DNA of 64,000 bases. Source: Cryptomeria japonica. Taxonomy: Eukaryota; Streptophyta; Pinopsida; Cupressales; Cupressaceae. Both the position numbers and the translations under genes were made by a program. The notes under the pieces are model-generated. The model saw nothing but the letters and a program-made list of their open reading frames with translations, did not search any database and was not told the origin of the DNA. Numbering within the stretch: position 1 is the first letter of the stretch; every line of letters starts with the position of its first letter. The stretch is from contig NC_081412.1 of NCBI RefSeq assembly GCF_030272615.1, positions 543,448,335-543,512,334 on the forward strand, read 5' to 3'. This document shows, one piece after another, positions 49,301-60,984 of this stretch.

Positions 49301-50677
49301 ATGGGGATTTAGAGGTAGAATCCCCAAAACTAGATTTTATGTATATGTTTGAAAAGTAGAGAAATGGGTGTTTACTAGTCTAAACATGCAAATGAGGAAT
49401 TATTTCCAATCCCATCAATTTAATTGTAGAGCAACCAATTAGGCAGAAATTTATTTCCTTAGGAGATATGTGCACTTGTGATTGATTATTATCTTTTTTG
49501 TATTGATGTGATTGGATATGATGAAGACAATAAATAATGCAGAAACAAGGGAATTGACAAGAACTAGCATAAACATAGAATTGAAAATCAAAAAGTAAGC
49601 TCACATTTGAAAAGGATGTGTAAAAAGGAACTTGTGTATGACTTATGGACCTAAAGGTTTAGTCTATGTAGTGAAGTTTCTTAGACTAGATGTATTTTCA
49701 TTAATTGTGATGTGCAGATTCTGGATTAGTGTTCTCTATACATCATTCTCCCAAAATTTTAGTGAAAAAGTGTCTATCACTAAAGCGTCACTCTATAGAC
49801 TAGGGACTTCTTCTTTTTTAGAATGTGAAACTATGTGTCTCGGTATACACTCTTTGAATCTACCACTATTTGTTGTCAAATATGAAACCTACACATAGTA
49901 AAGAGAGGAAAAGTGTTGGGTTGTATAAGGGTTTTCATAAGTCAAACCATCGGTAGGAATTAACCTCTACTACAACAAAAATGATTAGAAAAGAGAGATT
50001 ACTTTTAATAGGAAGAAGCTAAAAACCTTAAGGAAATGTGAAATTGACATATGATACCTTTGATTTGATCCTCTTGCCTTGAAGTCTTAATAAATATTGA
50101 TGTTTCTTGGTAGAATTTCATGAATGCCTTCACTCAAGGAGAAAACACATAAACTTGATCATGGATGCTAACTTGAATTATTAACTTTAGACTTTTCCTT
50201 CACTACCTTCAAGATGACTAATTTATTTTCTCAATTGGAGTGTGAATTAGAATTAAATGCTAGTAGTAAGATTGATCAAATGAGGGTTGGACATTGTCTT
50301 TATACACAACTTCATGAAATATGTTGAAAATATGAACAAAGACATCATCGAGGAGCACTTTCTCACTAAACAACTTGCCAACCATTAGAGGTTCAAATTT
50401 GTGCATGATTTGACTAGACCATTATGCTAGGTTCTATAGACTAGGAGGAATAGGGTGCCATGAATTATAGCCCAGAGGACTAGGGTGCTAGATGTTGTAA
50501 ACCTTATATCTTGAGCACCAAAATCTATGACAATGACCTTGAATTGGTGTTGAGCTTCCATATTTGGCTATGCCTTAATCACAATCAATCATGAATCAAA
50601 GCATGAGTGGAAAATCACCAAATTTATCATTAAATGAGAGTGAAATGTATGAGGATACAATTTAGGACACTAAAATT
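46301..50677. other. No gene recognised; 5' flank of GLR
   Basis: AT-rich, with short frames (49032-49292 minus, 49380-49604 minus, 49632-49898 plus) lacking domains. 46900-47250 reads like a decayed repeat (GC-richer words such as 'gacgccacatcagcacac'), but no termini were found. Confidence 0.35.
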
Positions 50678-52240
50678 TGTTGGAAAATTGAGTTGTTATG
50701 ATGTGTTGTCATTGATTTAAACAAGTCTTGTCTTACCATTGCTGTCACTATGTGTTTTAAATGGTCTAGAGATGTATGTTATGATGTTGTTGTGTGGACA
50801 AGAAGTGATATTGAGGCATTTTCAAAAATATGGTGTAGTGTAAATTTCAAATATGTAGGAAAGAGTTTTTAATGTACCATTGGAAGAATTATTTGCATTC
50901 CTATGGTATGTGAAGATTATAGAGTGTGGTTCTAGATATAATGTTTATTATTTGTGTATATTATACTACCAAGTTTACGGGTTCTTTATTACTTAGATGG
51001 TGGAGTTTATTGTTGTAGTTTCTAACAATTGTGTTCTATCAGAATTGGTCTAGAGAATGCTTGGGGGTTATCTAATTTGTGGATCCAGGTGTTGTCGCTT
51101 TGAGGACATGTTTATCTAATCTGTGCAGTATTCAAGCTCAATTTTCTAGTGTTGTTTTGATTGGAAAGTAAAGTTATGGTTTTTTGAGCTCAATTATGTC
51201 AGCTGGTTTAGTTCTTAGTTGACTGTGGTGGTGTATCCTATCTACATTATTGTCCTTTTGTTCATATATTCTTTGGTGGTTGTGTTTTAAGGTTTACATG
51301 GATTTCATCATGGTGTGCGTAGATACACATTGAGTTTTTTGTATTGGAAGATGTTTTTGGTTTGACTAGTTAGTGTGCTACATTGTTTATCTACACATTT
51401 CATTTTCTGTTGATCTTTGAGGATATGTTATAGTGTGAAATTAATTGCAATAATTTTGAAATAATGTAGGGCAATGTGTTTGGTACCTATCTATTTCCTG
51501 AAGTGGATCGAATTTGATGTTATATGTCTACATGGCTGAATTTATGTAATAATATTTATTTTATCGATGGCAACCCTTAACTACGGTTTTAATGAATTAT
51601 ATTGTATATATAGGAGTGCAGATGTAGAATTTGTATGTGGGATAAATTTAAATTGATGTGAAGAAGATGTGATTGACGCATAATAAGATTTGATATTGCA
51701 AAAATTGGAAATATTCTTGAGAAGAGAATTAAAATAGTGTTTGTAGTAAGATGTGTTTGCCATGATTTGGTCACTTGACACAATGGTTCAAGGATAATTT
51801 CATTATTCGGATATCTTGTTCATTTCAATTCATTGATCCTCTACGCCTGTTGAAAGTAGGTGTGTTCCTTTTGGTAGCTAATGCACTCATTTGTATTTTG
51901 CCTGGGTGAGATAGTGAGTCTTAGTACAATGAGTCCTTTCTATCTTTCCCTAAGGTTTTCCACCTTAGTCTTGCAAGTCCTTTATGGGGTAGTGAGCTCC
52001 TTGGCCTCTAGCCTAAACATTGTAATCAATTATTCATATTGTGAGTGTAATTATCACTATGCTTTTTTCTTGTTTAGGGTTTTTTATGTAAATTTGGTGT
52101 TCATGTGTATGTTGTTGTTTTTTCTTTCATGTTTGGTAATTGCAATAATAAGTTAAGTGTCACTTGAAGTTTAATAGATTAAAAATAATTTGAGGTCTAG
52201 ATTGATTCACTCCACCTCTCAATCTTGTGGTGTTTTAACA
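50678..52240 (+). repeat. 5' LTR of a copia-like element
   Basis: Starts TGTTGGAAAATTGAG and ends GTTTTAACA, followed by AT and a degenerate initiator Met-tRNA PBS and then a copia gag. About 1.56 kb. No matching 3' LTR was found to the right, where a LINE follows, so only the left part of this element is present or visible. The start is inferred from the TG and typical wording rather than from a second copy. Confidence 0.6.
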
Positions 52241-52242
52241 AT

Positions 52243-52255
52243 TGGTATTAGATCT
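52243..52255 (+). other. Degenerate primer-binding site
   Basis: TGGTATTAGATCT matches the initiator Met-tRNA PBS TGGTATCAGAGCC at 10 of 13 positions, two bases after the LTR end. Confidence 0.6.
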
Positions 52256-52297
52256 TGGTTCCTCTTAAAAAGATTAACCTCTTGAGTAAGATCTAGA

Positions 52298-52711
52298 GTG
52301 GCAAAGGAAGTTAATTTTAAAGCATGGAGGGTCAATGGCACATGTTACTCTTATTGGAAGGAAATTATGGAATTTCACTTGGAATCTCTTTTGACTGCAA
52401 TATGGGAAAGTATCAAGAATGGGTATAATGCTCCAATAAATGGTCCTCAAACTCTAGATGAGGTTAAGGCACATGATAAAAAAAGTGAAGGCTAAAGTTG
52501 CAATTGTCTTCTGTTTAAGTGATGTGGTTTTTGCTAAAGTTTTTGAGTTGAAGTTTGCTAAAGAAGTTTGGTAGAAGCTAAGTAGTGTATATGAAGGTGA
52601 TGAGAAGACAAAGCAAGGAAAGTTGAAAAATTTGAAGCACAAGTTTGAGAGCCTAATAATGTCTTATTATGAAAACATTGGAAGCTATATTAAGGATTTT
52701 CTACTCTGCTA
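52298..52711 (+). pseudogene. Copia gag N-terminal fragment
   Basis: WRVNGTCYSYWKEIMEFHLE followed by TAIWESIKNGY and AP matches the opening of plant copia Gag (F.G.NY..W...ME..L.S..LW..I..GY). After a frameshift near 52490 the reading continues with KAKVAIVFCLSDVVFAKVFE, KEVWXKLSSVYEGDEKTKQG and LKNLKHKFESLIMSYYENI, which fits the later Gag core (A...I...L......V....TAKE.WD.L...YEG) . Stops and a frameshift show decay. Confidence 0.7.
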
Positions 52712-52712
52712 T

Positions 52713-53071
52713 ATTATGGAAATAATGAAATTTCACTTGGAATATCTATTGACTACAATATGAGAAAGTATCAAGAATAGGTATAATGCTCCAATAAATG
52801 GTCCTCAAACTTTGGATGAGCTTAAGGCACATGAGAACAATGTGAAGGCTAAAGTTGCAATTGTCTTCTGTTTAATGATGTGGTTTTTGCTAAAGTTTTT
52901 GAGTTGAAGTTTGCTACTAAATAAGTTTAGTAGAAGATGAGTAGTGTATATATGAAGGTGATGAGAAGACAAAGCAAGGAAATTTGACAAATTTGAAGCA
53001 CAAGTTTGAGAACTTGAGAATGTGGTATGATGAGAACATTGAAAGCTATATTAAGGCTTTTCTACTCTGCT
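52713..53071 (+). repeat. Second tandem copy of the copia gag fragment
   Basis: Repeats 52363-52711 almost completely (for example 'aatgctccaataaatggtcc' in both), including the end 'ttctactctgct'. Both copies break off at the same word; the LINE-like sequence begins right after the second. The copy has its own stops and indels. Confidence 0.8.
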
Positions 53072-53219
53072 AGGGTTTCTTTCCCAAGTGCTTGTGTCTA
53101 GTCCTACTCGATTCTGCTTCCTAATGGGAGTGATGGATGGAGGGCTCCTGCGGGCATCCCCATCTTTGGTTGCCTCTAGTAATGGGGCTCGTGTTGTCTT
53201 CACTACTTTGGGTTAGAAT

Positions 53220-54960
53220 ACTGACGCCCCTATTGTGGTAGATCAAAGATTTTTTATACTTCCTCTAACTTCCCTTCCATATCAGTTGGATTCACGCTTC
53301 TCTAAAAAGGAACTTGCAATATTTATTGAAAAAATATTGGGATACAATCTTCCCCAAATGGTTAAAGTTAACCCCCAAACTGAGCTAGTGGGATCTTGAA
53401 AAATCCAAGGCCAATCGGTGGAGGTCCCTAATGATTTTCTAAATATCTCTATTGTTGAGCTAAGATTTTCTTTGGTTTGTATGTTCATAGCCTTCTCTCC
53501 TAATATTGATAGTCTTAATATTAGTGCTATAGAAAATGAATTATTTCTCTTTATCTTTGTGAATCAATAATATTTAGTCAAGATTCTCATAGAAGGCCCT
53601 TGTACCTATGGTAGTAACTTTCAAAAGTTTCTTTCTTTATGCAAATGGAAGCCAGGGTTAGACCCTACGAAGGATCTTGAGGTTGTGGCTCCAACTTGGA
53701 TTCATCTCCCAAGTGTCTCCCTAGATTTTTGTACCTCTAGTGTCCTTAAAGGATTGTTGAATCATTTGAGAGTCTTCTGACAGTGTATAGAATAACCTAA
53801 AACAAATCTAGGCTTATTTTTTCTAGGATTTGTGTTAATGTGGATGCCAACTCTATCCTTCCCACTCATGTAACCCTTCACTTAAGATTTTGTTCTTGGC
53901 TTTAGCCTATTGAATATGAAAATGAAAGAGCTTATTGTCAAGTCTATAGAAAGTATGGACATTTTAGGAATGATTGCAAGAAATAGAATGTAAGTAAATA
54001 GTCATCTCCTAACAATGTTCCTCTAGTATATTCTGCTTTGAATATTGATTTTAATAAGAGCTCTAAGCTACCTTTGATTGGTGAGATTGTTCATGGTATT
54101 CCAGCAGTTGTTGAGGTGGAGAAGACTCACAAAGAAAACAAAAATAAATAGATGAATGATTTGACTATGTCCTCATGTCATAGCTAGATCAGTTTATATA
54201 GCAACATATAGAGGAATAGTTTAAAGCTAGGGTTAACTTTGGTTTACCTCAGATTGAAAATCCTAAGGTAACAATCACACTAATGGAAGAAGACCGAAAA
54301 GAGAAAAAGAAAAATATGATTTGACAATCAAAGGAGAGCACTATTATAGAAGACAATCAGGTTGTGGTGGATATAAGTTTCTTAGATAGAAAGACAACAC
54401 AAATTGATAACATGAGTTTGGATATTGGAGGTAATCAATTGGACCATAAACTTAATAATTAGTATGTCAAATATTGAATGAAAATATTCCTTTGAAGACC
54501 CAAAAGGATGCTAAGAGCTAGGAGATGTTGTCTAGTACTAGTAATATTGAGAATGTGAAACCTTTTAGATTCTTGAGTGAGGAAATAGAAAAAAATATTA
54601 ATCTAGATATGTGCTCTAAGAATTTAAAAGATAATATAACCCTCTTGGGATTTATTTATACATTTCCTCCTAGTAAATCAAAGAAGATTCTAGAAGAGGA
54701 TGATTCAGAAATGCAGTGGATGTATGTAGGTTGGTGTCAAACCCCCCAAAAAGGAAGGTGGATGTGGAAGGGGATGCCAAGCTAGGCAAACCTTTTCACA
54801 AGGACACAAGAAGGATGGATGCTTCCAAGTAGATGGATAGTAGGAAGAAGAGGACACTTGATGGTCTCTCAGACTCAAAAAAAGAAAAGGAAATGTTTGG
54901 TTGAGTTATCCTTAGGTGAGGAGACCTTCTAGAAGATCAAAGATTAGCTATTTTACTTAT
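53220..54960 (+). pseudogene. LINE ORF1: DUF4283 and zinc knuckle
   Basis: From about 53581 the plus strand reads KILIEGPCTYGSNFQKFLSL, KWKPGLDPTKDLEVVAPTWI and HLPSVSLDFC, matching DUF4283 (GPW...G..L.L.KW.PGFDP....L...P.WV.LP.LPLEFW). At 53935-53976 CQVYRKYGHFRNDC is a CCHC zinc knuckle with the second Cys replaced by Tyr. ORF1 binds LINE RNA. Sequence to 54960, including a short frame at 54525-54785, is charged and low in complexity. Several stops interrupt it. Confidence 0.7.
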
Positions 54961-54968
54961 TTTTTTAG

Positions 54969-55620
54969 ATGAAGATCATGTCCTAGAATATGAGAGGCTT
55001 AAATAGCCTTGTTAAGAAACATATGATCAAATGCACATTGTTGGAGTAGGGGGTTGATATTCTCTTCCTTCAAGAAACTAAATTTAAAAGTGAAGTGCTC
55101 CAAAAAATTATTAAGAATATATTGATTTTCATGTTGGTGATTTGAGGGTGGTTCAGGTGGAATTTACAATCTTTGGAATTTGGCCTCCTTATCTAGGAAC
55201 TTGTGGCACTCATCCAAGAATAGTTTAATTATTAGGATACAAAACCTGAATATTCGTCAAGGGTGGAATCTTATTAGCATCTATGCTCCAAATGTTAGAT
55301 CTCTCAGAGCTTCTCTTTGGAACTATCATGCCTCTCTTATCCTAAGTAGCCCAATTGATTTGTGGATGTTAGGTGGAGAATTTATTTTCTCCTTATACCC
55401 TTTAGAAAAACTAGGAGGTTCTGATGACTTTTCAAAAGCATGAGTGATTTGGCTGATTTTATTTTTGTTGTGGGTATAATGGATAAAGGATTACAAGGAT
55501 CCCAATTTACTTGGTCAAATAGGAGGTAGGGTCATTCTCTAATCCAAGTTAGATTGGCTGGGTTTTTGGTCACAAGCAATTAGGATAATGTGGACAACGT
55601 CTAACAATAATGCTATTACT
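54969..55620 (+). pseudogene. LINE endonuclease domain
   Basis: Begins MKIMS-stop-NMRGLNSLVKKHMIK, the 'SWNVRGLN' start of plant LINE ORF2 with the Trp codon changed to TAG. GVDILFLQETKFK (55043) holds the catalytic Glu of the apurinic endonuclease fold (QET). The frame 55180-55443 has NLISIYAPN and DLWMLGGEFIF followed by PLEKLGGS, matching the N.YAP...... GDFN....P.EK.GG motif, with Asp of GDFN replaced by Glu. The endonuclease nicks target DNA for target-primed reverse transcription. Confidence 0.8.
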
Positions 55621-56299
55621 CTCTCCTAGGAGGAAGGATTAAAGAAAGGACCCTTTCCTTTTGGATATGAGATCATGTGGAGTTTCTACCTAGATTTCAG
55701 GAAGCTTGTTGAATGGTGGAGCACTCTAGTTGATGGAATACACATTTTTCAAGTGGCCCAGAAGTTAAAGATAATCAAGGATAAAGTTAATGGGTGGAAT
55801 AAAATCTCATTTGGTAACATCTTTAGTTCTAAGAAACTAATTATATCAAAGCTTAAATCTATCCAAGATAGATTAGAGTTAGGATAGAATGATAGGTAGA
55901 GGATTGTATGGAGGACAAACCCATAAGAGACCAATGGATCAAACTTAATAAATTGGAATAGGTGTTTTGGAAACAAAAGTCTCGTGTTCAATGGCTAACT
56001 ATAGGGGATAGAAACACCAAATTATTTTATTAATTTTATATGAAGAATAAGAGTAGGAACAAGATTTAAAGACTTCAAAGGGATCATGGAACTCATACGG
56101 ACTATAATGAGGAGATCACTATGATGGATGTCTCTTTTGCCTATTCTCGGAATAATGTTCAAAACAACTTCTTGAACCCTTTTGGGATGTTGGAAGTTAG
56201 TAATAAGGTGATTACTAACCTAAACCTTAAACATCTAACTTCAAATGTTTCCTTTTAGGAAGTGAGAGGTGGTATTCTTGTTTAATGCCTTTAAATCCC

Positions 56300-57380
56300 C
56301 AAGATCAGATGGATTTGCCTATCCTTGTTCAAGTAATTTTGGGATCTAGTGGGGATGGATGCATATAATGCAGCAAGGGATTTGTTCAAAACTAGTAAAC
56401 TTCGTAAAAAAAATAATTATAATTTTATTTTTCTAATCCCAAAATCCAAGAATTTCAAAAAAAAATTTGGCCTATTAAACTTTGCAATACCTTTTAAAAG
56501 ATTATTTCTAACATCCTTATTAATAGGGTCAAAATAGTTCAAGGTAAGATAATTTCACATAATTAGAAAGGCTTTGTTAAGGGGATACAAATTTTGGATA
56601 TTATCATCACTACTCATGAGTTGAACCACTCCATGGAATCCTGTAAGAGGATGGGCTTGTCTCTCAAACTGGATATCTCCAAAGCCTATCAAAAAGTTTC
56701 TTGGAATTTCCTATTTGGGGTCCTTAAAAATTATGGATTTAAAAATAGATTCTGAAAGATGATGTATGAATTTGTTACCTCTCATATGTATTTAGTGATC
56801 AATTACTCTCCAAAAGGTTAATTCTCTTGTGGTAGAGGACTTAGGCAAGGTTAACCCCTGTCACCTTATCTATTTATAATTGTTGCGGAAGTCCTTGGTC
56901 AAAGGTGTAGAGATTAGAGAGTTCTCAAGGGTGTCAAAGTTGGTTCCAATCTTCCTCCTCTTATCCATCAGCAATTTGTGGATGACACCATTATTTTTGG
57001 AGAGCCATGATATGTTTCTAAAGTAAAGTGTTGGAGAGATATCTTGGACAATTATGCTCACTTATATAGAAAACATATTAATTACCATAAAAAAAAAATC
57101 TACTTCTTCAATGTCTTTCCTTATTTACAAGATAAAATTACCAAGATCATTGGATGCAATGTTGCTTCACTCCCTGATTCTTACTTGGGTCTCCCCCTTC
57201 CCATGAAATGCCCTTCTAATAACATTTGGAATAACCCCATTGAAAGCTTCCAAAAAAAACTTGCAGGATGGAAAGGGAAATTATTGAGCCTTGCAAGAAA
57301 ATTTCAATTGGTGAAATCCCATTTACAAAGTATTATGACATGTACTATCTTTCTATATTCAAAATATTTGGAGTTATAGC
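56300..57380 (+). pseudogene. LINE reverse transcriptase domain
   Basis: NFIFLIPKSKN (about 56418) is RT block 1. KLDISKAYQKVSWNFL at 56666-56713 holds the first catalytic Asp (56672-56674). RGLRQG-stop-PLSPYLF (about 56834) is the block B motif with one codon mutated to a stop. FVDD at 56975-56986 is the catalytic YADD-type motif with both Asp kept. The thumb follows with SYLGLPLPMKCPSNN, ESFQKKLAGWKGKLLSLARK and LVKSHLQSI. The 57044-57379 stretch is open, the rest has stops. Confidence 0.88.
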
Positions 57381-58149
57381 TGATAAAATTGAAAAAATCT
57401 AGAGGAATTTTCTTTGGCATGGGACTAAAGAAAGGTCTTGTATTATCCTAGTCACCTAGGATAGAGTGTGCACATCAAAAATTAATGCTGGACTTGTGAT
57501 CCATAAAATAAAACCATTTTAATAGGGATATTCTATCCAAAATTAGATGGAAAATTATTGAAGGGGACAGGGATTGGGTAAGAATCATCAAGACTAAGTA
57601 TCTCAATAATACCCTTCCTGCTAACCTTATTTATGGTACTAGTCAACCTTCAAGATTCCCAATTTGGAATAATATATTGAAAATAAAAAATGTGATAAGG
57701 AAAGAAGGTAAAATGATTGTTGTAGATTGAAGAAACACAAGATTCTTGGATGATATATAATACAAGGTTAATGAATCTTGATCCAAAAGGTTTCAACCAC
57801 ATCCTAGACTACATCACCAAAATTAAGCAACTAAGAACATAGCTAAAAGATTGCAATATTGAAAATAAAGATATATGTAATTGATTCTAAATGTGTTATC
57901 CAAGCCTAGTCCTAAGTATTCAATCATTTTTTCCAGTTTTTCTACCCATTGACTTTCTATGGGAGCATCATATGCTCATCCTAAGTTTGATGATTTTGCA
58001 AATCTCTTAATTCATTTGGAAGCAAATTATTTTAATTTGGTAAAGGAATTATTAACTCAAAAAAATGGGACTTTATGGCACAATTACCCATCTAGAAAGA
58101 TAATTATTAGGGGTGGAAAAAATTAAGGATTACCTTCAAGGGGCCAAGG

Positions 58150-58545
58150 GTATTTGTGACTCTAATCTTAAGAAAATAGAGAAAAAATATACCTTTCTGT
58201 AGACCTATCTTGGTGACTACTCCTTATTCTCCATGAGAAGAAAGGGAGTTTATATTTGGAAACATCAACCCTCATGGGTTTCCTCAATCAATTCTACCTA
58301 TTACGTAATTGAGGAATTTGAGAAAGAGAATTTAAATTGGAACAATATTTGGGTTGCTAACCTCATCCCCAAAACTAATTATTTCTGGTTGGTCACAACC
58401 TATAGTAATATTTTGACTATTGATAATCTGAATAAAAGGGGATTTATGTTTGTGAACAAACTCTCCCTTTTTCTTATAAACTTTGAGAATGTTGATCATA
58501 TTTTTCTACATTATCCCTATGTCAGTGAAGTTTGGACATAAGTTT
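58150..58545 (+). pseudogene. LINE zf-RVT (zinc-binding) region
   Basis: 58233-58541 reads VYIWKHQPSWVSS, then NYFWLVTTYSNILTIDNLNK and RGF, NVDHIFLHYPYVSEVW. This matches zf-RVT (IWK...P.KV..F.W.....I.T..NL..R......C..C....E...HLF..C.....W). The zinc-binding Cys residues are absent, so the finger is dead. Confidence 0.75.
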
Positions 58546-58860
58546 TATCTACCCTAATGGTTTCCTAGCCCTCCCCTAAGAATATGAGAAGTTTTTTGGA
58601 GAAATGGAGTCTATGCCCTTTCAAACATCCTATAAGTCAAAGTATGTAGTCTCAAATTCTACCTTTTGTGGTGTGGAATATTTGAAAGGAGTTAAATAAT
58701 AATCCTTTGCGAAGATTCAAGAAACAACAATACTCCCTTTCAGGTGATTAAACAACAAATTAAATAAAATATGAATGTTGCTTCCTTTGGGTTATCAAAT
58801 TTTTTTCTGAGTCTTCAAGAGATCAGAGTTAAATAGAATTGGGGGATCAACCAAAACCTA

Positions 58861-59340
58861 ATGAAGATTAATTGGAATAATTTAATCCTAAGAAAAGAGT
58901 GCAAATGGTCACCCCTAGAGGAAGGGTGGATTAAATGTAATTTTGATGACTACTCTAAAGGAAATTTAGGAATCTCTAGAGTTGGGGGTGTTCTTAGAGA
59001 CAACAAGGGATTCCTCATAGAAGGGTTCAACATGAATCTTTGTAGAGGTTTCAATAATTGAGTAGAAGCTTATGGTGCTTGGCAAGGTCTAAGGAGACTT
59101 AAGGAGTAGAGTTATCAAAATGTTATCCTCAAAGGGGGTTCTAGATTAATTGTGGATTTCTTAAATGTGAAAGAGGAATGCCTTTCAAAAAATAAAATTT
59201 TAATTGAAGACAACAAGGATTTGATTAGCAACTTCACTCATTCTAAAGTTAGGCATATTTTTAGGGAAGGTAATAGGGTAGTTGATGAAAAAGATAATTA
59301 TGACCTAAGGTATGAATCCTGGACCTTCCTATTATTCCCC
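58861..59340 (+). pseudogene. LINE RNase H-like domain
   Basis: 58861-59061 has CKWSPLEEGWIKCNFDDYSK and GNLGISRVGGVLRDNKG, matching the plant LINE RNase H (W.PP..G..K.N.DGAS.GNPG..G.GGV.RD..G). The first catalytic Asp position (NFDD) is kept. It continues as EAYGAWQGLRRLKE, VILKGGSRLIVD and HIFREGNRVVDE across stops. Such C-terminal RNase H domains are typical of some plant L1 clades. Confidence 0.78.
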
Positions 59341-59443
59341 TATTATCCTCATAGTCTCAAAGATATTCTTTCTTCAAGAAGGGGATATATTTACCTAAAG
59401 AATGCTAATTCTTTTATTTATATTCCTCTCAATGTTAATTAAA

Positions 59444-59879
59444 AAGAATATTACACAAGGGAGCAGAAAAGGTCCTTATCTTTCAAATTTTCTAATTCAA
59501 ATTTGGTTGAAGTACATTATGTTGATGTGGCTTCTTAATGTTGGGTGGGGTTGAATGTTAATTATTATATTTCTCAACATGGGGGAATTTAATGCTTTAA
59601 TAGTTACGAATTTTATGAATAAGACTTGTTTTTATATTGCCATCACTGCCATGAGTGGTGATAGGATTTGTGTGGATGATGGTGCCTTACTATTGAATTT
59701 TTTCAAGGTTGGTTATTTATGGAATGGTCACTTAACATGTGAGAATTGAACCACTCGGGCTATTTTTTTTTCCATCCCAAGCCTTCATTACACTTGCATT
59801 ACTTCCTTTTTGGGTTGTAAAAATCTTTATGGGCCTAATTTGTTTTTTGTTTGCTTGTGTCTTCCAATTATTGTTCTGA
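59444..59879. other. No gene recognised
   Basis: AT-rich sequence after the LINE. The small frame 59555-59749 has no known domain but lies directly before a gag-like piece and may be part of it. Confidence 0.3.
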
Positions 59880-60205
59880 TTAAGATAGCTATGGCAGATT
59901 CTCTAAAATGCTTTGAACCCATAGATTGTAATGATTTAAGTCAAAATGATGAAGTGTTGGACCTCTTTGACAGGGTATAGATAATCCCTTATTTCTTAGC
60001 CATGAGAGGTTATAATAGGTCCTTGTTGACAAAATTCTGTAATTCATGGCAAAAGCGGGTCATTACTATTGGTAGCATAAAATTCACTATAACCTTAAAT
60101 CTCATAGTGAAGCCACAAGATTGGAATGCGATGGGGCAGAAGTGTAAAAGCAAAAAATTGTGTAACATTTTAGACCAACTTATCAGCACAAGTGAGTTTA
60201 AGTAA
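59880..60205 (+). pseudogene. Gag-like retroelement protein fragment (N-terminal part)
   Basis: Reads MADSLKCFEPIDCNDLSQND, then after a stop MRGYNRSLLTKFCNSW and VITIGSIKFTITLNLIVKPQ. The RGY...(7-12)...NSW run followed by a beta-rich V-T-IG segment resembles the opening of the frames at 21201 (RGY..., NSW) and of repeat-encoded hypothetical proteins in large plant genomes. It breaks off at 60205 and the family-like text resumes near 60985 after about 780 bp of very AT-rich sequence. Function unknown; likely a structural protein of a retroelement. Confidence 0.4.
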
Positions 60206-60984
60206 TTCTAACTAAATTTTTATTTTTTTCAAACATATGGTATATATAGATTCATTATACCTAAGTTATATATGGGTCACAACTTTTGAAATTGGAAGTG
60301 TCTACTAAATATATATTTTATACCACTTTGGGTCTAATTACCAAAAAAAAAAATTAAAAAAATCTTTATGTTTCAACAATTCCTACTCTTATAAATAAAT
60401 TTTTTTTTTGAAATGTAAAAATACCCTTTTATAGATCTATAAGTGAAATTTCCAAAATGTATGTCTTTAATATTTCAATTAGTTTTTATAGAATCTATGT
60501 CAAGATGATATAAATCTTTTCTAATTTGGATAAATAATTAAGAAAATATGTTACGGTAATTGGAAAGAATTATATTTTAGCACATACAACTTTTCAAATT
60601 TATTGAAAAATATATATTTATAAAAAAATAGTAAAAAATATATCCATCCCCTAAAGTTTCAAGTTATCAATATACACAGAAAAATTAAAGAAAAAAGGTT
60701 AAATTTACTAAATAAAGTGTGGTGGCTTGTGCAACTTCAATTTCAACATTCTATCAACAACTAAATTATAGTGTTTACTTTATTAAAAACTACATTTAAA
60801 TAATTTTTTAATTTTTTGTTAAAATTACAAACATAAAATAGACAAAAGAATATAAATTTTTTATAGTTTACATCATTTCAAAATTGAAAGCATATATTTC
60901 ACTTTCTTTTCAATTAATTTAAAAAGTTGAATCACCATTGGCCATTTCCTTAATAAAAGTGTGACAAAGCTTTGTACTTTTACC
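60206..60984. other. AT-rich insertion or intron-like gap
   Basis: Extremely AT-rich, with A/T homopolymers (60342-60362, 60403-60412). It separates two pieces of a gag-like frame. No termini or coding potential seen. Confidence 0.4.

Larger units (their letters stand above)
53072..59443 (+). mobile_element. Decayed L1-type plant LINE
   Basis: In order: ORF1-like DUF4283 and zinc knuckle (about 53220-53980), Lys/Asp-rich linker, endonuclease (54969-about 55600), reverse transcriptase (about 56300-57380), zf-RVT (about 58150-58541) and RNase H-like domain (58861-about 59340). This is the full domain order of plant L1-type LINEs that carry a C-terminal RNase H. Every domain has stops or shifts. 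No poly(A) tail or target duplication was recognised at 59443. Confidence 0.85.
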
